Below, in pieces: positions 46,661 through 60,800 of a DNA stretch of 64,000 nucleotides; position 1 is the first letter of the stretch; every line of letters begins with the position of its first letter. The stretch comes from Dipylidium caninum (taxonomy: Eukaryota; Platyhelminthes; Cestoda; Cyclophyllidea; Dipylidiidae), in assembly GCA_017562135.1 (NCBI GenBank), contig QEYB01000062.1, positions 310,001-374,000 on the forward strand, written 5' to 3'. The position numbers were made by a program, and so were the translations under genes. The notes under the pieces are model-generated. The model worked only from the letters and a program-made list of their open reading frames with translations, was not told where the DNA came from and did not search any database.

Positions 46661-49041
46661 CACTCTTCTTTGGCATTCCTTCTTTGTGGAAACTCGTATG
46701 AAACACCGTGGCGTAAATTAGCCTCGCCAGTGGCCGTGGATGGTGAACCGTCGCTTCACACACAAGACCAACGTGTGAATCGACTTTGTCTTTAGTTAAT
46801 TCGCTGTTTGCGCCAAACGAGCATGCGCGACTTGCCGAAACGAACAGAACTGCCCGGTAGACAGGATAAAGTCAGGACGAGAAGAAGGAGAATTACTCGT
46901 CTGTCCGCCTTCCCAGTGGGAGCGGTCGACGCAGCAGAGGTGGTGCGCCCACCTCGTGCTTGGACGTGAGTCGCCTCCGCGAGTTCCTGCGGAGGCGCGG
47001 TCATCGCAGGGAGCCCCGAACCTGCGTGGCGTTGCGGCGAACCCTCAGCAGTCTGTTCGTACGGAGGCCAGTCGGTTGAGAAGACGCGAGGTCCCATCGC
47101 GATCAACTTCCACTGAAGACGAGAGAAGGCACCGCCCCCCTAGCGCCGTCCCACTCGGTCCTCGGTCGCCGTAGCTCGCCGCGTCTGCACCCGCCCAGGT
47201 GGCAAACTCGCTGCTTTTGCTTCTTCCTTCTCCTCGGCTTCACCGCTTCGGCTTCTCCTCTGCTACAGTTCTGTCCACGGGTCAGACGCGACGTGCGCTG
47301 CACTTGTTTTTTGCCAAAAGAGCGTGGGAAATTTTATTCCCCTTCCGCGATTCCCATCTTCTCCGTCTTGCAATTTGTCCCCTTAAAACACTCACGTTGG
47401 CCGTAAATTTATCTTCGGGGAGGAAGTCGGGTGGATTGTCGTGGGTTCTCCATCGGGGGTGATGAAAGAATACACGTTTTCCCTGGAAGCCCCTCTTTTC
47501 CCCCTTCTTGAGGGGGCTTCGCACACGAAAAGTTGGTGTCCGAAGCGCGCGGCCCAGACGCATCCCTTTTCGGTACTCGGGCCGGCGGCTGCGTCGCCGG
47601 CCCCCGGGCCGCGGGGCGCACCTGCCGCGGACGATTGATACAATCCCGTGGGACGGGCGCGCAGTCCTGGGAGTGGCACAGTTGCCCTAAAGCCCTTCTC
47701 CGCCCTCACCTTCACTACAGAATGTGCGTATTTCTTGTTGAATTGCCATTACGGCCTGCTAATTTAGGCGCAGGCATTCCGGGGCGCCTCGTTCGCCTTC
47801 CCCGCGCGTAAATTGCGGAGCGCGGGGGAGTTTGGCCATCCCCACGAGCCGGCGACGACCCTCTCGAACGCCAGCGGGTGCCGGGGGCGGGCACAATTTC
47901 TGTTCTCACCGAGGGCTGAGGAGGATGGCGGAGGGTTCTGTCCCTCGGCCTCACCGTCCGTGCCTGCGCAGCCGCCGGGGCGAGGCAGACGCGGAACCGC
48001 CTAGCCACCGCGTACTTCCGCTCTAGGGCGTAGGAAGCGGCCGATTTTCGCCGTGTCTAACTTGCAAGAGACGAGGGAGGCGACTTTTAATTCTGTTCTA
48101 CTGTCACTCTAAGTCGAACTATGATGGACTGCCGTCTTGTCGACCGCCCCTTTGACGGAATTGCTTCGGGGTCCTCGGGCCACCACAGCCACGGCGTCTA
48201 ACTCTTCACTGTTTCCAAAATAGCCAGCAGTAGGTTCGCGCGATGCGATGTGAAACCCTTCTTCGTCCACGGCGCCCACTGATTGAGGTCGCACGATCCG
48301 ACGACCGCAGCTGCGCGACGGGCAGAGTGAGACTGGAATGAGATTGAAGAATCTGCGCCACCTCTTCATCCGGACTCGCCGAGTGACTTTTAATGTCGGG
48401 AGAAGAAGGAGGAGCTGTCGGCGTCCGGCAGGGATTTACGAAAAAGTGGCGAGAACTTCGGCCACCGTTGGCAAAAGGGCTGCCTCATCTTTGGCGCCGC
48501 GGTGATCCAATCCAGGTCGCCCGTCCTTCGTTGGCACAGACCCGCACAGACCATTCCATTCGCCACTTAGCAACTTTGTGTTTGGTCGGCCAGTCTGTCC
48601 GCGGTGCGACACTCAGCCCGAGACTCGCCGCCCAGTCGGAGGCTACGGGGGATCAGGTAACAGCTCTGAGGCACCCGCAACCGCCGCTCCTCTGGCCGTC
48701 CTCCTGATTGCTCGCTTCCTCTCCTCTTCTCTCCTCTCCTCCGAGGAGAGAAGTGCACATCGGCGGGGAGCTACGAACTATGATTGACATTTCCGCGGCG
48801 CAGTTGCGAAAAGCGGAGGTAGTCGTGGGCACACCTCGTCTCGCGGTTTCTCCAATGCGACGGGGGTGGTGCGACAAGTCCCGGTCGGGGCCGCTCCTCC
48901 CCGGGTGGCGAGGCCTCTTTCATCAGCTCGGATCCCTCGCCGGCGGCCGCATCGTCCGCAGCCTGGCGCGGCGTCTCGCATGTCCGCTCTCCCGCCAATC
49001 GATGGGGCGCAAGCGTCGGTCGTGTTGCCCGAAGGTTACAT

Positions 49042-49070
49042 CCGCCGCCGCCGCCGCCGCCGCCGCCGCT
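49042..49070. repeat. (CCG)n microsatellite
   Basis: About nine CCG units followed by CTGCC, in CpG-rich sequence. Confidence 0.85.
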
Positions 49071-52000
49071 GCCTCTCGTGTCTACGACGGCGGCTGAGTA
49101 ATAAAGTATGCCTGTTGGGGGGGAGGGGGGCAGAAAGCAATTTCCGCCGACTGCTGATTGGGCGATGATATCGCAAAGACGTGTCCTTTGGGGTTTTTCA
49201 ACGGCAACAACAGGAGATACAAATCGGTACTTCTCGTCCCCTCCCACCAAAGTGAGGCTTCCACCGCCTCAAGCCGGGGACACGAGACGCAGGCCGGGAG
49301 CCAAAAGGCACGCTTTTCGCTGAACACGCGTTGCCCGGCCTGCGGTCAGAACAATTCGCCTAGTTCCACCTCCACCGACCAGTCGCGATGTTCTTTCTGC
49401 CGCGAGCAGGCGGGAGGTCACATTTCCCCACGGCCCTGAAGGGTTTTTGTCGCCACCGCCACCTTGCGAAAACGGCTGACTTATCGCCTCCGTCTCCTCG
49501 TCTCTCTTTGTTTTGTTCGAGGAAACGAGTGTTGTCAACTCACCGTCGCAGAGTAGACGAGCCCGTGAAGGCGGCGTCTGCTCCCGGCAAGACGCCCCGT
49601 TGCCGGAGTCTATTTCCTCCTCTCCGCCGGTCGTCTCGCCGCTAAGTAAACTTGCCACGTCGGTGGCGTAGTCCACGGAGTCTTTGCCACTCAACGCGTC
49701 TTTCCACACTCTCAACACAGCGGGAGTCTGTTCGCCGTCAGTCCAAATTTTTGCAGCAGTCGCGGGAAAGGCGGACCCCACCGATTTCCATTGCTCGATC
49801 TGCCAAGGGCCTTCGATCTGTACGAAACACTTTCGCACACCCACCTTCCTCCGGGGACTTCCGGCCTGTCTCCGTCGCGCCCAACTGACTTCCTAGCCGT
49901 GATCTGCCCCTCGCAACTTCTCTCCAGCCTGTTCCATGTGGAATGAAAGAAGCTCTCGCAGCCTGGCACGGCGAGAGGAAGTGCGCCAGTCCCGTGGCGA
50001 AAGCTGCGACGGGCGAGGGAATTGCGGGAGGACCGGGGCGCGCCGACGGAACAGGACTTCTGGTCGCGCTCCACCCATGTTTCGTGCTCTTGCCATAATT
50101 GAGTAAATTTCGCCAGTTGAGTGGTTTTGCGCAGTTGCTGAAGAAAGGAGAGGAGAGGAGAGTGCAGGAGAGGAGGGGAGGAGGAGAGGAGGGGAGATAG
50201 CAACTATGGCCTGACATCTACGAAGGCAAGCGGGCGATTCTTGTCATGGGCCCATCATGGCTCTGCCATTAGCTCTGTGACTGACCGGTGCGCGACCCAC
50301 CTCCGCCTTCGTTGACGAGGAGGAGGCGGAGGCGACGGCGACGGCGACGGAAACGCACAGGACGCCTGCGTCGTTGCAGTTAGGGTCCTCACCAACCTCA
50401 TTTGTCGGGGAGGCTCATTTCTTCTCATGCTCCTGCACAAAAAATAGTACGTCGTTCTCCGCGATTCAGCTGCCTCTCTAAGTGCACGGACGGGGCATGC
50501 TGCTAAAAAATTCCGACGTGGTACCAACTTTGGACCCACAAATTGCCTCACAATTAACCATGACCTTCTTCTTCTTCCTCCTCCGCCACGGTCTTCACCT
50601 CCTCTTTTCCCTAAGAGGCTACGCAAAAAAGCCCCACCAGTCCCGGAAGGGCGGAAATCCGCATCTGCAAATAGGAAGAAATCGCAAAGCTTGTGGGATT
50701 TGCCTTTTATTCGGACGCCTCAACGTAGCTGAATGGGGAACTTCTCCTCCCATTAAGTGAAATAAATATGCTCTGTACAAACTTTAGGGCCCCCCCCCCT
50801 CCGTGCGGTGCGCACTTGGCTGTCGGCGCTTCTCTTCCGGGTGACTTGGCCTTCTGGTCCCGTCCGCAGACCAGGGCGAGCCGGCGGCAACTGGCAGGAA
50901 CGCCGCCTGTTCGGCCCTGGCGACCCGCCGTCCCCCGTCGAAAGGCCCGATTGCCTCGTCGTCCTTGCCCAAGTAATTCCGCCATCCAAGCTGTCTGCCA
51001 TCGAACGCCAGCAGTCGGTTGGCGGAAGATCGGCGAACTCGTCCACGCACCCGAGAGGGTATGATGAGGAGGCGTCGTCGCGGGGTGCGGCGGCTGTCGG
51101 ACGTCACAGACTGCTGGCACGTGGGACAGTCAGCAGTCCAACGCGCGATCTGCGCCCTCCACTCACTTCACTCCCAGCGCATCACTGAAATTCTCTCTTT
51201 TTCCAGCTGCGCCGCCTTCTCCGCCCCGCCCCGCCCCGCCTCGCCGGGCCCCAGCCCCACGCGCCCTCGGAGGACATGCAGGAGCGCCCCGAGAGCCAGT
51301 GCGAAGGCGGCGCTCCTCCTCCTTAGGTGGCTATTTGGGGAGGTCGTCATTGTCGTCCCACCGCTCCCCTGACATAAAACATGCCTCCCTGGTGGGAAGG
51401 GGCTGAAGAGGAGCGTGATCCCGCGGCGCGAGGCGATTTCGCCTTTGGCCAGCCCGCTGGACAGACTGAAAAGAACGCCCAGCGGCGGCCTGAAATTCGG
51501 TGTTTGACCAGGTTCGGCACTGACGACCACTTCACTAGCTCGTCCTCCTCTACCCCTTCCGCGGCGGTTTGACTGGTTCCGCTCGGTCGTGTTTAACATT
51601 TATTTCCGAGAAGAGGAGACCTCTGACAGAGCACCACTCCCAGAAGCGGCTACACGATAAAACGCCGTTCAAGCCGTGCCAGCGGTGCACCAAGTAAAAG
51701 ACTTCGGTGCCAATCACAACATAAAGGAACCTTAGGAGGGGCGGGATAACCTGGCTGGAAGCCCGAGGCTGATTTTGACGCCTTACGAGGCCTCAAACTC
51801 GACCCCCAATCAGCATGACGGCCTCATCCGCGGTGTCGACCGGCGTCAGAGTGGCCCCCTCCCCTGTTCTTCCCCGAAAGGGCATTTAACCGAGGCACCT
51901 CGGGCCGACCCAGAATTTAGGGCTCAGCTAGTTGGCGTCGATGCAGGCGATGATTGAGCGAAGGAAACGGTGGCAGCAGGAGCCGTCCTTGTTGTTATTT

Positions 52001-53276
52001 CAGCCGACCCGGTGGCTGGCAGGAAACGTGTTGGCCAGACTGCAGACGGCGCCCCGCCAGCAGTCGGTTCTGAGAACGGCCTTCTTCCTCCGCTCCCCGA
52101 CGCCTCACCACCACATCCCGCTGCTTCGAACGCCTGCAGACATTCTGGAGGGGGCGGGAGGGGCAGGTGGCCTTCCACATGTCATTATTGGGGAATAAAT
52201 TCCACGCAACCGCTCTGAAATGACTCCAACGTCCGATGCGGACTGAGCGAGCGGGAAGAGACGCGGTGAACAGACTTTACTACCTGGGATTTGCCGTCGA
52301 CAGAGGGAGACGAACGGGGACGCGCGCGACAGCTGTTTAGTCGCACAAGCTGCATTCTTGAAGGTTGCTCCTGCCAGCCACTGATGCAACCTACTCGCAC
52401 CGACGCATCCGTTCCGGGGAGCGCCCCGTTCGCCTCCGCCCATCCGTTCCGCCCCACCGCCCCGCGCCCCCCGCGCTCTTCGCTGATTGACACGAGGGGC
52501 GGAGACAGGTTCAGGTGAGGATGGTGATTAGCTCCGAATGCTCCTGTCTCCCAGCCGAGTGAGTGAGAGGCGGAGACCTACCCCGGCGGGCGAGAGTGGC
52601 AGGCCCCACCCGTCGTTAGGGCCGAAGTTACTCACACTCCTCCCGAAGTTAATGGGGCCATATGCATTCTGTGGAGGACGGAGTAACACGACGACCACCC
52701 GGGGGACGGCGGGGGCGACATCGCGAATAACGGAAAGTGTTTTTATTGGCACTTTCAGTAAGATGTTGTCACGCGCTTTTTCTGCTGGTGTCAAGGCGGT
52801 GGTACACAAGTTTACGCTGGTGGCAGACGACGGCTTTTGAGTGCGGCGAAGGCTGTGTTCGCAGACTGAGCTGATTCTGGAAAAATGTTCCCTTGTCACC
52901 TTGAAGCTGAAATCCTTGGACGAGAGCCAAATGCCGCCAGCGGCCAAGGGGAGCGGTGACGGGCACGACGAACTTTGGGCTGTTGGCGCCTCCGCACCCG
53001 CCGACAATCCTTCATTCTGTCGCCTACGCTCGGAGGCCAGTTCTGTTTTTTCGGTCTGAATCAATTTTTCGTAAAACGCTGACGAGACCCTTTGGAGTGC
53101 ACGTCCCCCCGCCCCGCCCCATCCCGTCTCCTCCCGTCCAGCCCGTCATCGTAAGCGCTCTCCTCAGCCGAGTGTTTTTCAAACACACACGGCCTGCCAA
53201 TGTAACTCCGCAGTTCGTGGAGCAGATCGCTGCTCCGATAAGCCAGCCTGGGTTTCATCACTCGCCCCTAATGAGC

Positions 53277-53305
53277 CCCGCCCCGCCCCGCCCCGCCCCC
53301 TCCCC
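53277..53305. repeat. GCCCC pentamer tandem repeat
   Basis: Five or so GCCCC units before CTCCCCGCCC. A shorter relative (GCCCCGCCCC) occurs near 51225 and 53110. Such C-runs can form i-motif or G-quadruplex structures on the two strands. Confidence 0.75.
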
Positions 53306-55990
53306 GCCCGCCAGCATTGTTTGGCCAGAAGAGCGCTCCGGCTCGGCTCTCGTGCTGTCATCGCGATTTTGCAAATGTCAACATGAACGCGCGAAATCAC
53401 TCCGCCTCCCCGAAGCGCTGTGGACAGAGAGAGGAACTGGCAGCAGCAGGTGCAGCAAAACCCCCGCGGGGAGGTCTGGCCTTTCACGGTGGCGACGGGG
53501 AGACAAACTGTCACTTGTCCCCTCGACAAAAGCTCGGTCGTGGGGCTGACAGAACCTGCAGTCGGCCGGGCCGTGTGCAGCTGCGCGGCTGGTCGCGCCT
53601 TGGCCGCCTCGTCTCCTGTGCCAGTCGGCTGACGCCGAGATTCCCGCCAAATTGCCAAGCATTCGTGAGCTCGCTTGAAGCCGAAAAATGCCTGAATGCA
53701 CCCGCAGAACATCACAGGCGTACAGATTGGACGGGGGGGGGATGGCGACACATTCCTAAGGCATCTGGGAGGGCAATTTTGGGGAGTTGAGGGTGGCCGC
53801 CGTCGAATAGCCTCGTCCACTTCTGCCGAGGGGGGGCCTAAGGCAAGCGGCCCTGCAAATCATTCCGTAAATCGCCTTCTCTGGACGATTTCTTGCCTCG
53901 ACCGCCGATGAGGAGAGGTGGTACAAGGCGGCCGGCACCCTTGCCGAGATTTTCCACGGGCATAAAACGGGGAGCAGAGCACTGCGTCACTGAATGGCGG
54001 CAGAAGCCGGAGGACGAGGAGGAAGAGGGAAATCTAGCGTCCGGCGTCATGGTGACGTGGCAGGCAAACAACGAAAGGAGCTGCCTTCACCTCTCATACT
54101 GCGCTGTCGACGAATAACCTCGTTTAAGCGTTTTTTACCGCGTCCTGAATACCAGCGAAGGAGCCGCCGTTGGGCGCATCGACGGGCTGCACCATCGCTA
54201 CTGCTCGGAAGGTACCACCGGCGCTGGGACCCTCTCTCGACGCAGGCCGGCACCGACGGGCCCTTTTTGCCGCAGAAACTCCTCGCGTGTCAGCCCCCCC
54301 CCCAACGCCCCCCCCCAGCAGGCGGATGCACCAGAGTTTAACCTGTGAGCTGAATTATTTGCCGCCGATGCACACGCGAGGCGTCGTGCCCGACGCACGA
54401 AGATGGCATCTCGTAGGGGCCGGTGGCCACTTAATGCGTCCCCGTAGCACCACCCCGAGCCCCTCTTTAGGCAAAGAAAAAGCCCACCGACATGAGCAGT
54501 GGGACCTGAGGCGTGAGCCCGGACTGCTCTCTAAGAGGCGCGCTGGGGGGGGGCGAACAGCCCACTTGGTAGCCAGATCCCACGTCTACGAGCAGCACCC
54601 TTGTGTTTGAGCAGACGCTGACATGGTTGAGTGCTGTCTCGGTCCCCGTCTGCTTCCTGCCGCCCCCGCCTCGGCGCGTCGCTCATTCCACGCAAATGCG
54701 CGATCCCCTATGCGTCCAGACGCCGTTCAGTTGCGAGAGGCTCCTATTACGCCACTTCGTTTGCTGCCCGCGAGCCTCCCAGGGCCCGCAGAATAGACTG
54801 GCCACCACGACGGAAGGGTCCAGTGGCGACACTGAGTGGCGAGTGGGCCCTTCGAGGGCCTGTCCACCCCCGCAGCCGGGGGACACCGGGTCCGTCGGAG
54901 GCGTGCGGCGCTGTGATCTCCCAGACCGGCCACCAAGCCACCTCGCTGCACGGACCCGGCCCGGTTGTCAAGGGGAGGGCACGCGCGCCAACCTGGTGGA
55001 AGACGACTTCCCCTGTTGCCTTGGGCGCCGAGACCTCGACTCGCTGCCGGCGCTAGGGGCAACACCTTCAGTCTGGACTGTACCGGCGGAGGCGCTCTGA
55101 TTCCGTGGTGGGTGACAAACCTGTTCGTCGGAAGGCCGAAATACCACCTTCGCGTGTACTCCACGCCTTGTCAACTCCTCCTCCGACGCCACGTTGTTGG
55201 CTTCCCCTCCTCAGACGATCGCATCGCTCGGACAGGATGGATTGCCACAGCCACGGCCTCCACCGACTGCATCAGTCGGCCGCTTCTCCAGCCAAACGAG
55301 TGCAGAGAGATCGACGTCTCGGGCGGCCAAAGACGGAGTGACCGGTGCTCCTTTCGGGGACGGGTGAGCCGCTTTTCCACCCGGCCGACCTCCTACTGCA
55401 CTAAGCCCGATTTCCGTTTCGACTGTGCAGAATTTGGCAAATGGACGACTGTGTTTGCTACGCCAAAAGCCCAGTAGATGCGAAATAGGTGGCAAAAATG
55501 TCACGCCAAATTCAAATTACTTTTTGGCACCTTTGCGCGTGTGATTTGAGACGGCGGGGGCGGTTAATTTCGCGTGGAATTAAAATCCACCGTGGGGGCT
55601 TTTTAACAAGACGGTAAAAACCGGAGCGAGGGATTCAGCCATAAATCATGCTCGAGGACGCGCGGCTAAGGCCCGGCCGCCGTGCGGCCCCGACTCCGGA
55701 GAGGCGGTCTCCCGGCGGCGCCGAGACTCCCTCGTCGTCGGCAAAGTGTCTTGGCCACTTGTGCGTCCAGTTAGGGCTGAACTTCGCGGGCGCGAGGACG
55801 CTGCTCGCGGCCTGAGCCGCCACTCCGGCCATGTGGATGGCCGACGAAAGCTCAGAGGTCTACCGGGAGATGGCGGTGTCGGGCCGGCTTCTTGGCTGCG
55901 CGGAAGCGAAGGCCTCGTTGCCCGAGGAGAAGGCCACAAGAGGCGCAACCAGCCGTTGTAAGAAGGCACGCAGTCGAGAAAAAACTCTGT

Positions 55991-56023
55991 TCGTTGCGTT
56001 GTGTTGCGTTGCGTTGCATTGCG
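55991..56023. repeat. GTTGC pentamer tandem repeat
   Basis: Six imperfect GTTGC/GTTGT units in a row in otherwise unique sequence. Confidence 0.75.
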
Positions 56024-57799
56024 CCAGCGTCGTCGCCACCAGGGCAGTGGGCGACAAGTGACAACTACAGCGCACGTGTGTTTCATACTTGCAACGTGGT
56101 GCCAACAACTCTTAACGTCATTTTTTCCTCCTGTTGACAATAATTTCGCTTTTAATGAAAGGCCTCGTCTTCCTGCGAAGTCCGCAGTCGCCCCGACGGG
56201 TGCGGATGTTCGCTAAACGCGATGGCAGCACCGTGAGAGGGCGAAAGCTGTCACCGGCCAAAAAACCCGTCCTCTCGGCCGGATGTGACGCCTTCGATGG
56301 CCCTGAATGCGCGTGCGCGCCACTTCTGACATTTGCCACCTTTGAAAGACGAGGACGAGTGGAATAAAGTGTCACTTGGCATTTAAGAGGCCCCAGCTCG
56401 TTTCGACACCAGAGAACGTCACCCGAGTTGCCTCGCAGTCGTCACGAAGTGACTCCCGTGAAGGGTTTCGCGGGGAACGGGCAGCGCCGAGGCGACTGGG
56501 TTACTTCCATCGCGCACCAGCTCTTAACACACACAAGCCAAAGGATGCGGAGTGGATTCGCATAAACTTTGTCCCTTCCGCCTGGGAGCTTGAGGGACTC
56601 AGCCGGCCGCCAGGGCAAAGATCGTGGCTGTCATCCAATTGCGCCAATAAACTGTGCCTTCAGTTGTGGCTCAGGGCGTTCGCGGCGCCTTTTGCCCCTT
56701 CTGTGGTCACTGCGTCTGCTGCAGGCACCATCTTCCGGGGGGTTGCAGGAGGAGGGAGGAACCGCCGTGTTGGGGGGCGGGGGCGCCTTATTTTGCCGCC
56801 TGCGTCGATGATCTGCTGCCTCTTCCCTCGACGGACTCCGAAAATCAACTATTGATACGAGGCGGACGACTTGTATCTCCATCGTGGCGCCAACGGTCTC
56901 CCGAGTATTGGCCGTTGGCGTAAATTTGTGCGTGGCCGCAAGCCTTTCCTGCGTCACATCGTCGGCTCCCTGACCGCTCGTCCGCCATCGGCCCATGTTG
57001 GCTGTCCGACGCAGGACAGCGTTGGTGCGACGTGGACCCAGTGGTCCCGTTTGAACAATCTGGCCACCCCTGCCTTCCCTTGCTGACTCCGTCGCAGCTG
57101 CAGAGACGGCGAGTAGGGTGAGATTAGGCCTGCTCTTTCCCAACTGGACGCAGCGACAGAAAAACGAAAAGAAGAAGACGAAGAAGAGGAGGGCGGGGGA
57201 GGGGGGAAGCCAACGGACATTTTCAAAGGGTGTTTTTATATTTCGTCAAGGCGTTGGAGGGGCGGGCAAAAAGAGAGGAGCAATTAACGTTGTCTCAGGC
57301 GCCCCACCCGTCCACCTCCCCGCCCAATTAATCACGGTGGCATTTATTAGAGCGTGCGAGAATAGCTGAAGTTGCTGACTAAAATTAAAAGTCCCTTAAA
57401 AGCACCCACTTGACGGCGAAGCGGCACAAAAACGAGGAGCGCCATCGCCTGCACCCCGCAGGTTGCCGTGGGCGGTAAATGTCCCGGTGGAATGAAGACA
57501 TCATCATCTGGGTATGGAGAGAGCCGCGGAACACTCGAAACAAATGGCAAAATGAACCTTTAATGCGATGAATGTAACGCAACGTCGATGTCAAATCAGA
57601 CTTTAATGCGTGTTCAGTGCGAGCGCCCAAGTACATCGTGGCTGCCGCCGCTGCGCCACCGCCGTCGACGGCCCGCAACCGGCCACCGCCCAGACCGGGA
57701 GGTTGGCGCCGAGGCGGTGTGGCCAGCCGAGAGACACTCGGGTCGTGCTCCCTCGGGACTGTAGTTGTCCGCCCCCATCAGCCGCCGCCTGCAGGTGTA

Positions 57800-57800
<1 letters not shown>

Positions 57801-57853
<53 letters not shown>
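57801..57853. repeat. (CTG)n trinucleotide tract, about 17 units
   Basis: An uninterrupted CTG run followed by CTTGCTGCTGC. On the minus strand it is a CAG tract. The longest minus-strand frame through it would encode poly-Ser, but no coding gene is supported here. Confidence 0.9.
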
Positions 57854-57854
<1 letters not shown>

Positions 57855-60800
57855 GCTGCTGCTTTGGACACGGCGGTGATGTCGACCGCTCGGAGCCGTG
57901 CGGCCAATTTGCCGTCTCCACTCCCTAATGAGGACGGAAACTGAAAGACCGCAGATTCCGCTAGCCGCGAGAATAGCGGAGCTCGCGACACCAGGCGGCC
58001 GAAGTGACTTCTTGATGCCTCTTGATGCTTCTTGACGGGGCGAATGCAGCCTCCGCCTCTTCCTCTCCTCTGCTCACGCACGTGATGGCGCAGTCCAGCG
58101 AGGAGGCGATGGGACGACGAGGGGAGGCATAAACCATCGCCGAGTTCTCTTTCAAACGCATGGTCCATCCTTTGTTTGTGGGAAAAGAGTGCACACCGCT
58201 TTCCTCTTTTTTGTCCTTTGACCCCCAAACGACGGATTATAACGCTGGGCGGAGTGTCTCTAATTAGAGGGGATGATCGCGTCGATTCTGCCTACAGTGA
58301 TGGCATACAATAAATCCTCATATGAGTGTCCATAAAACCTGGGGGGACTCGCAGCGCATTCGGCTTAATCAACAGGCGGAGTGGATGCCTCGCGTCCTGC
58401 ATTCCACGGGGCCAGCGGCCATCGCCGACTCGCGCGGGAGACTGGCCGGAGCCGAGAGACTCGGCGACCCTCGCGCGGGGCAGGACGAGGTGGTCCGGGC
58501 CGGTCTCAGGTGACCCTCCATCGGGCGCGATTCACGTTGGCAGCGAGACTCGAGCATCGCCGCCCTCCACCAAAGTTGCTTTTTGCCCAGGTTCTCTGCG
58601 CCGACGTATTGGTGCCACACCTACTCCTCGTCCAACATCCGAGTTGCCCACGCGAGAGAGGCCTGACCATGGCCAACTGCGGGCGAAGTTATGCTGATGG
58701 GCAAAAGCTACTTCTACCTTATGTCCCCCTATCCCATACGAGCTATTTTGGCCACCCGGAGGCTGTGCAGTCAGGCGGAGGTTCCTCCCACAGGCGTCAA
58801 ATGCGTTGAGGCGGCAGCCGGCCTTGGTGTCGTGGGCAGACGGGTTGCCTGGCAAACGGCATCTGCGCTGGGCACTGAGCCCCGTGCACCCGACCAGCGT
58901 TTCGGAGGCGGTATTTGCTCACAGAGGTCGGCGACAAAGCGTAAGCGCTTCATTTCCCTCGCACTGCCGGACCCGCGACCTACTGCTTCGCCGTCTCTGG
59001 CGCAGTCGTCCCTTCGGCTGACGAAATGGCCTCCTGAGGCGAAGAGGAATTCTGGCTGGGTGACGCCTTCGTGAGGGCCGCTTGGCGCGCAGGGCACGCA
59101 AACCGGACGCCCATTGCTGACCGCCGTCCGGCGTCGAGTTTCGACCCACTTCCGGCGGTGTCTTCAACCGGAGGTGCGAGATCGGCCAATTTTCCCCTTT
59201 TCCCTTCGTCCCGAGCAGTGGGAGAGTCTGTTTTTCCCGAGAATTTCTAGTGAATGGAGGTGCTGGTGCAGACGATTTTTCCTGGCAATTAGCCGGGCTC
59301 CGGGGGGCTGCTGGGGCGTGAAACACCTAACAAAAAGAGTGCTCTTCTCCCCCCCCCCTTGTGAAGCAGAAACTTCCTTTCCCCTTGGAAACCCTACATC
59401 CTAATGGACTCCCTCTTCATTAAAAAAAGCCCAAGCAGCAACACTGCGGCGATGTCTTCCTTACGAAGGAAATGGCCGGGTTTTTCCCACATTCTTGTTG
59501 AGAACCAATGGAATTCTACTTTCAATGTTTAGTTCTGTCAGGAGTATTCAGCTTTTCCTCTCGGAGATTGCTCCCTTCTCTCCGCACCCTAATTTTTTCT
59601 CGGCTCATCCACCTCCCTTCCCAGCGACTTCACATCAGACCGGAGTTTGGACTGAAGGTCCGCAGACCGTGGACAACTTCACCTCCTCGGCCCGGAATTG
59701 AATCTTCCCGGTGTTTCTCAGCCCCAAGCCCAGGGCAACAACCATCGTATTGTCCGTTGGAAGCACCTTTCCGCCCCATCGGTGCAAGCACAGCTCCCCG
59801 GCCATGTGCCGCGTTCACTGAGGTGCCTCCTGTTGTAAGGAGCGCAGTAAATACCGGAGGGCCACCCCGACCCATTCTGGAGGGCCGAGGCCACTTCTGC
59901 TGCCGTCTTGCGGCGCGACAACTTACAGACACCAATGCCACTGCAGTCCATCTGACCAACGCAGCCACGAACCCCACCCGCCCGCCCCACGCTCGGTCGG
60001 CCGGTTCGTCGACTTCGACTGCGCCGCGTGGCCTCGTCCCGGAGGGGGAGGCGACGGGGACAAGAAGTCCTTCTCTGCCTCTCCTGCGGCGACTGGTGCA
60101 CTGACCCTCGCATCAGCCGCCTCCCTCATGGCCTTTGTGGGCAGGTTGTGCAACCACGTGTCCCGTTAAGGTGAAATTCTCCGCACTCGCCTACGGCTGC
60201 CCGGTCGGGCCGTCCGCAAATGGTTGCTTTCGCGGGAGGGAGGGCCTCAAGGCAGAGCCGTGCACCCGACGGCCGGCGAGGATTGCCCTTTCACCGATGA
60301 TTCCATCCGAGATGGTCTAAACCCGCGCTGGAAAACCTAAACTGGGTGGGGCAGCAAAATTCTCTCCCCTATCGCGCCATCGAGTGTGGAATTTTGCGAC
60401 GTGGCGAAGGACTCCGTTCACAGGAGACTTCCCCCGCCCACGGGATGCACCCCGAAGGCCATGGAGAGTGCCATTTGTGTCGAGAATCGGTGGACCCGGT
60501 CTCGCGGGCCATAGACGCCGCTTCGTCGTCTTTTTTCTCGTCTGCTTGGCGTGACTGTCTTAATTTGGAGTGTCCTACGAGGATCCCTGGTTTCACTCAC
60601 CGTCGGGCGAATGAAGTAGGCAAACGCGAGATGCCCTCACCCGCTGTTGGACCGCATTTCACATGCCTTCGAAATGCCCCGACTCGTTGCACCGCGTAAG
60701 GCGCCTCAGTGGGTCGGTTATTCTCGGCCGAGGAAAGCCACGCCCACCACGCCGAAGGGACTCCCTTGGGCGAAGTGGAGAGGTGCAAGCCAACGCCCCG

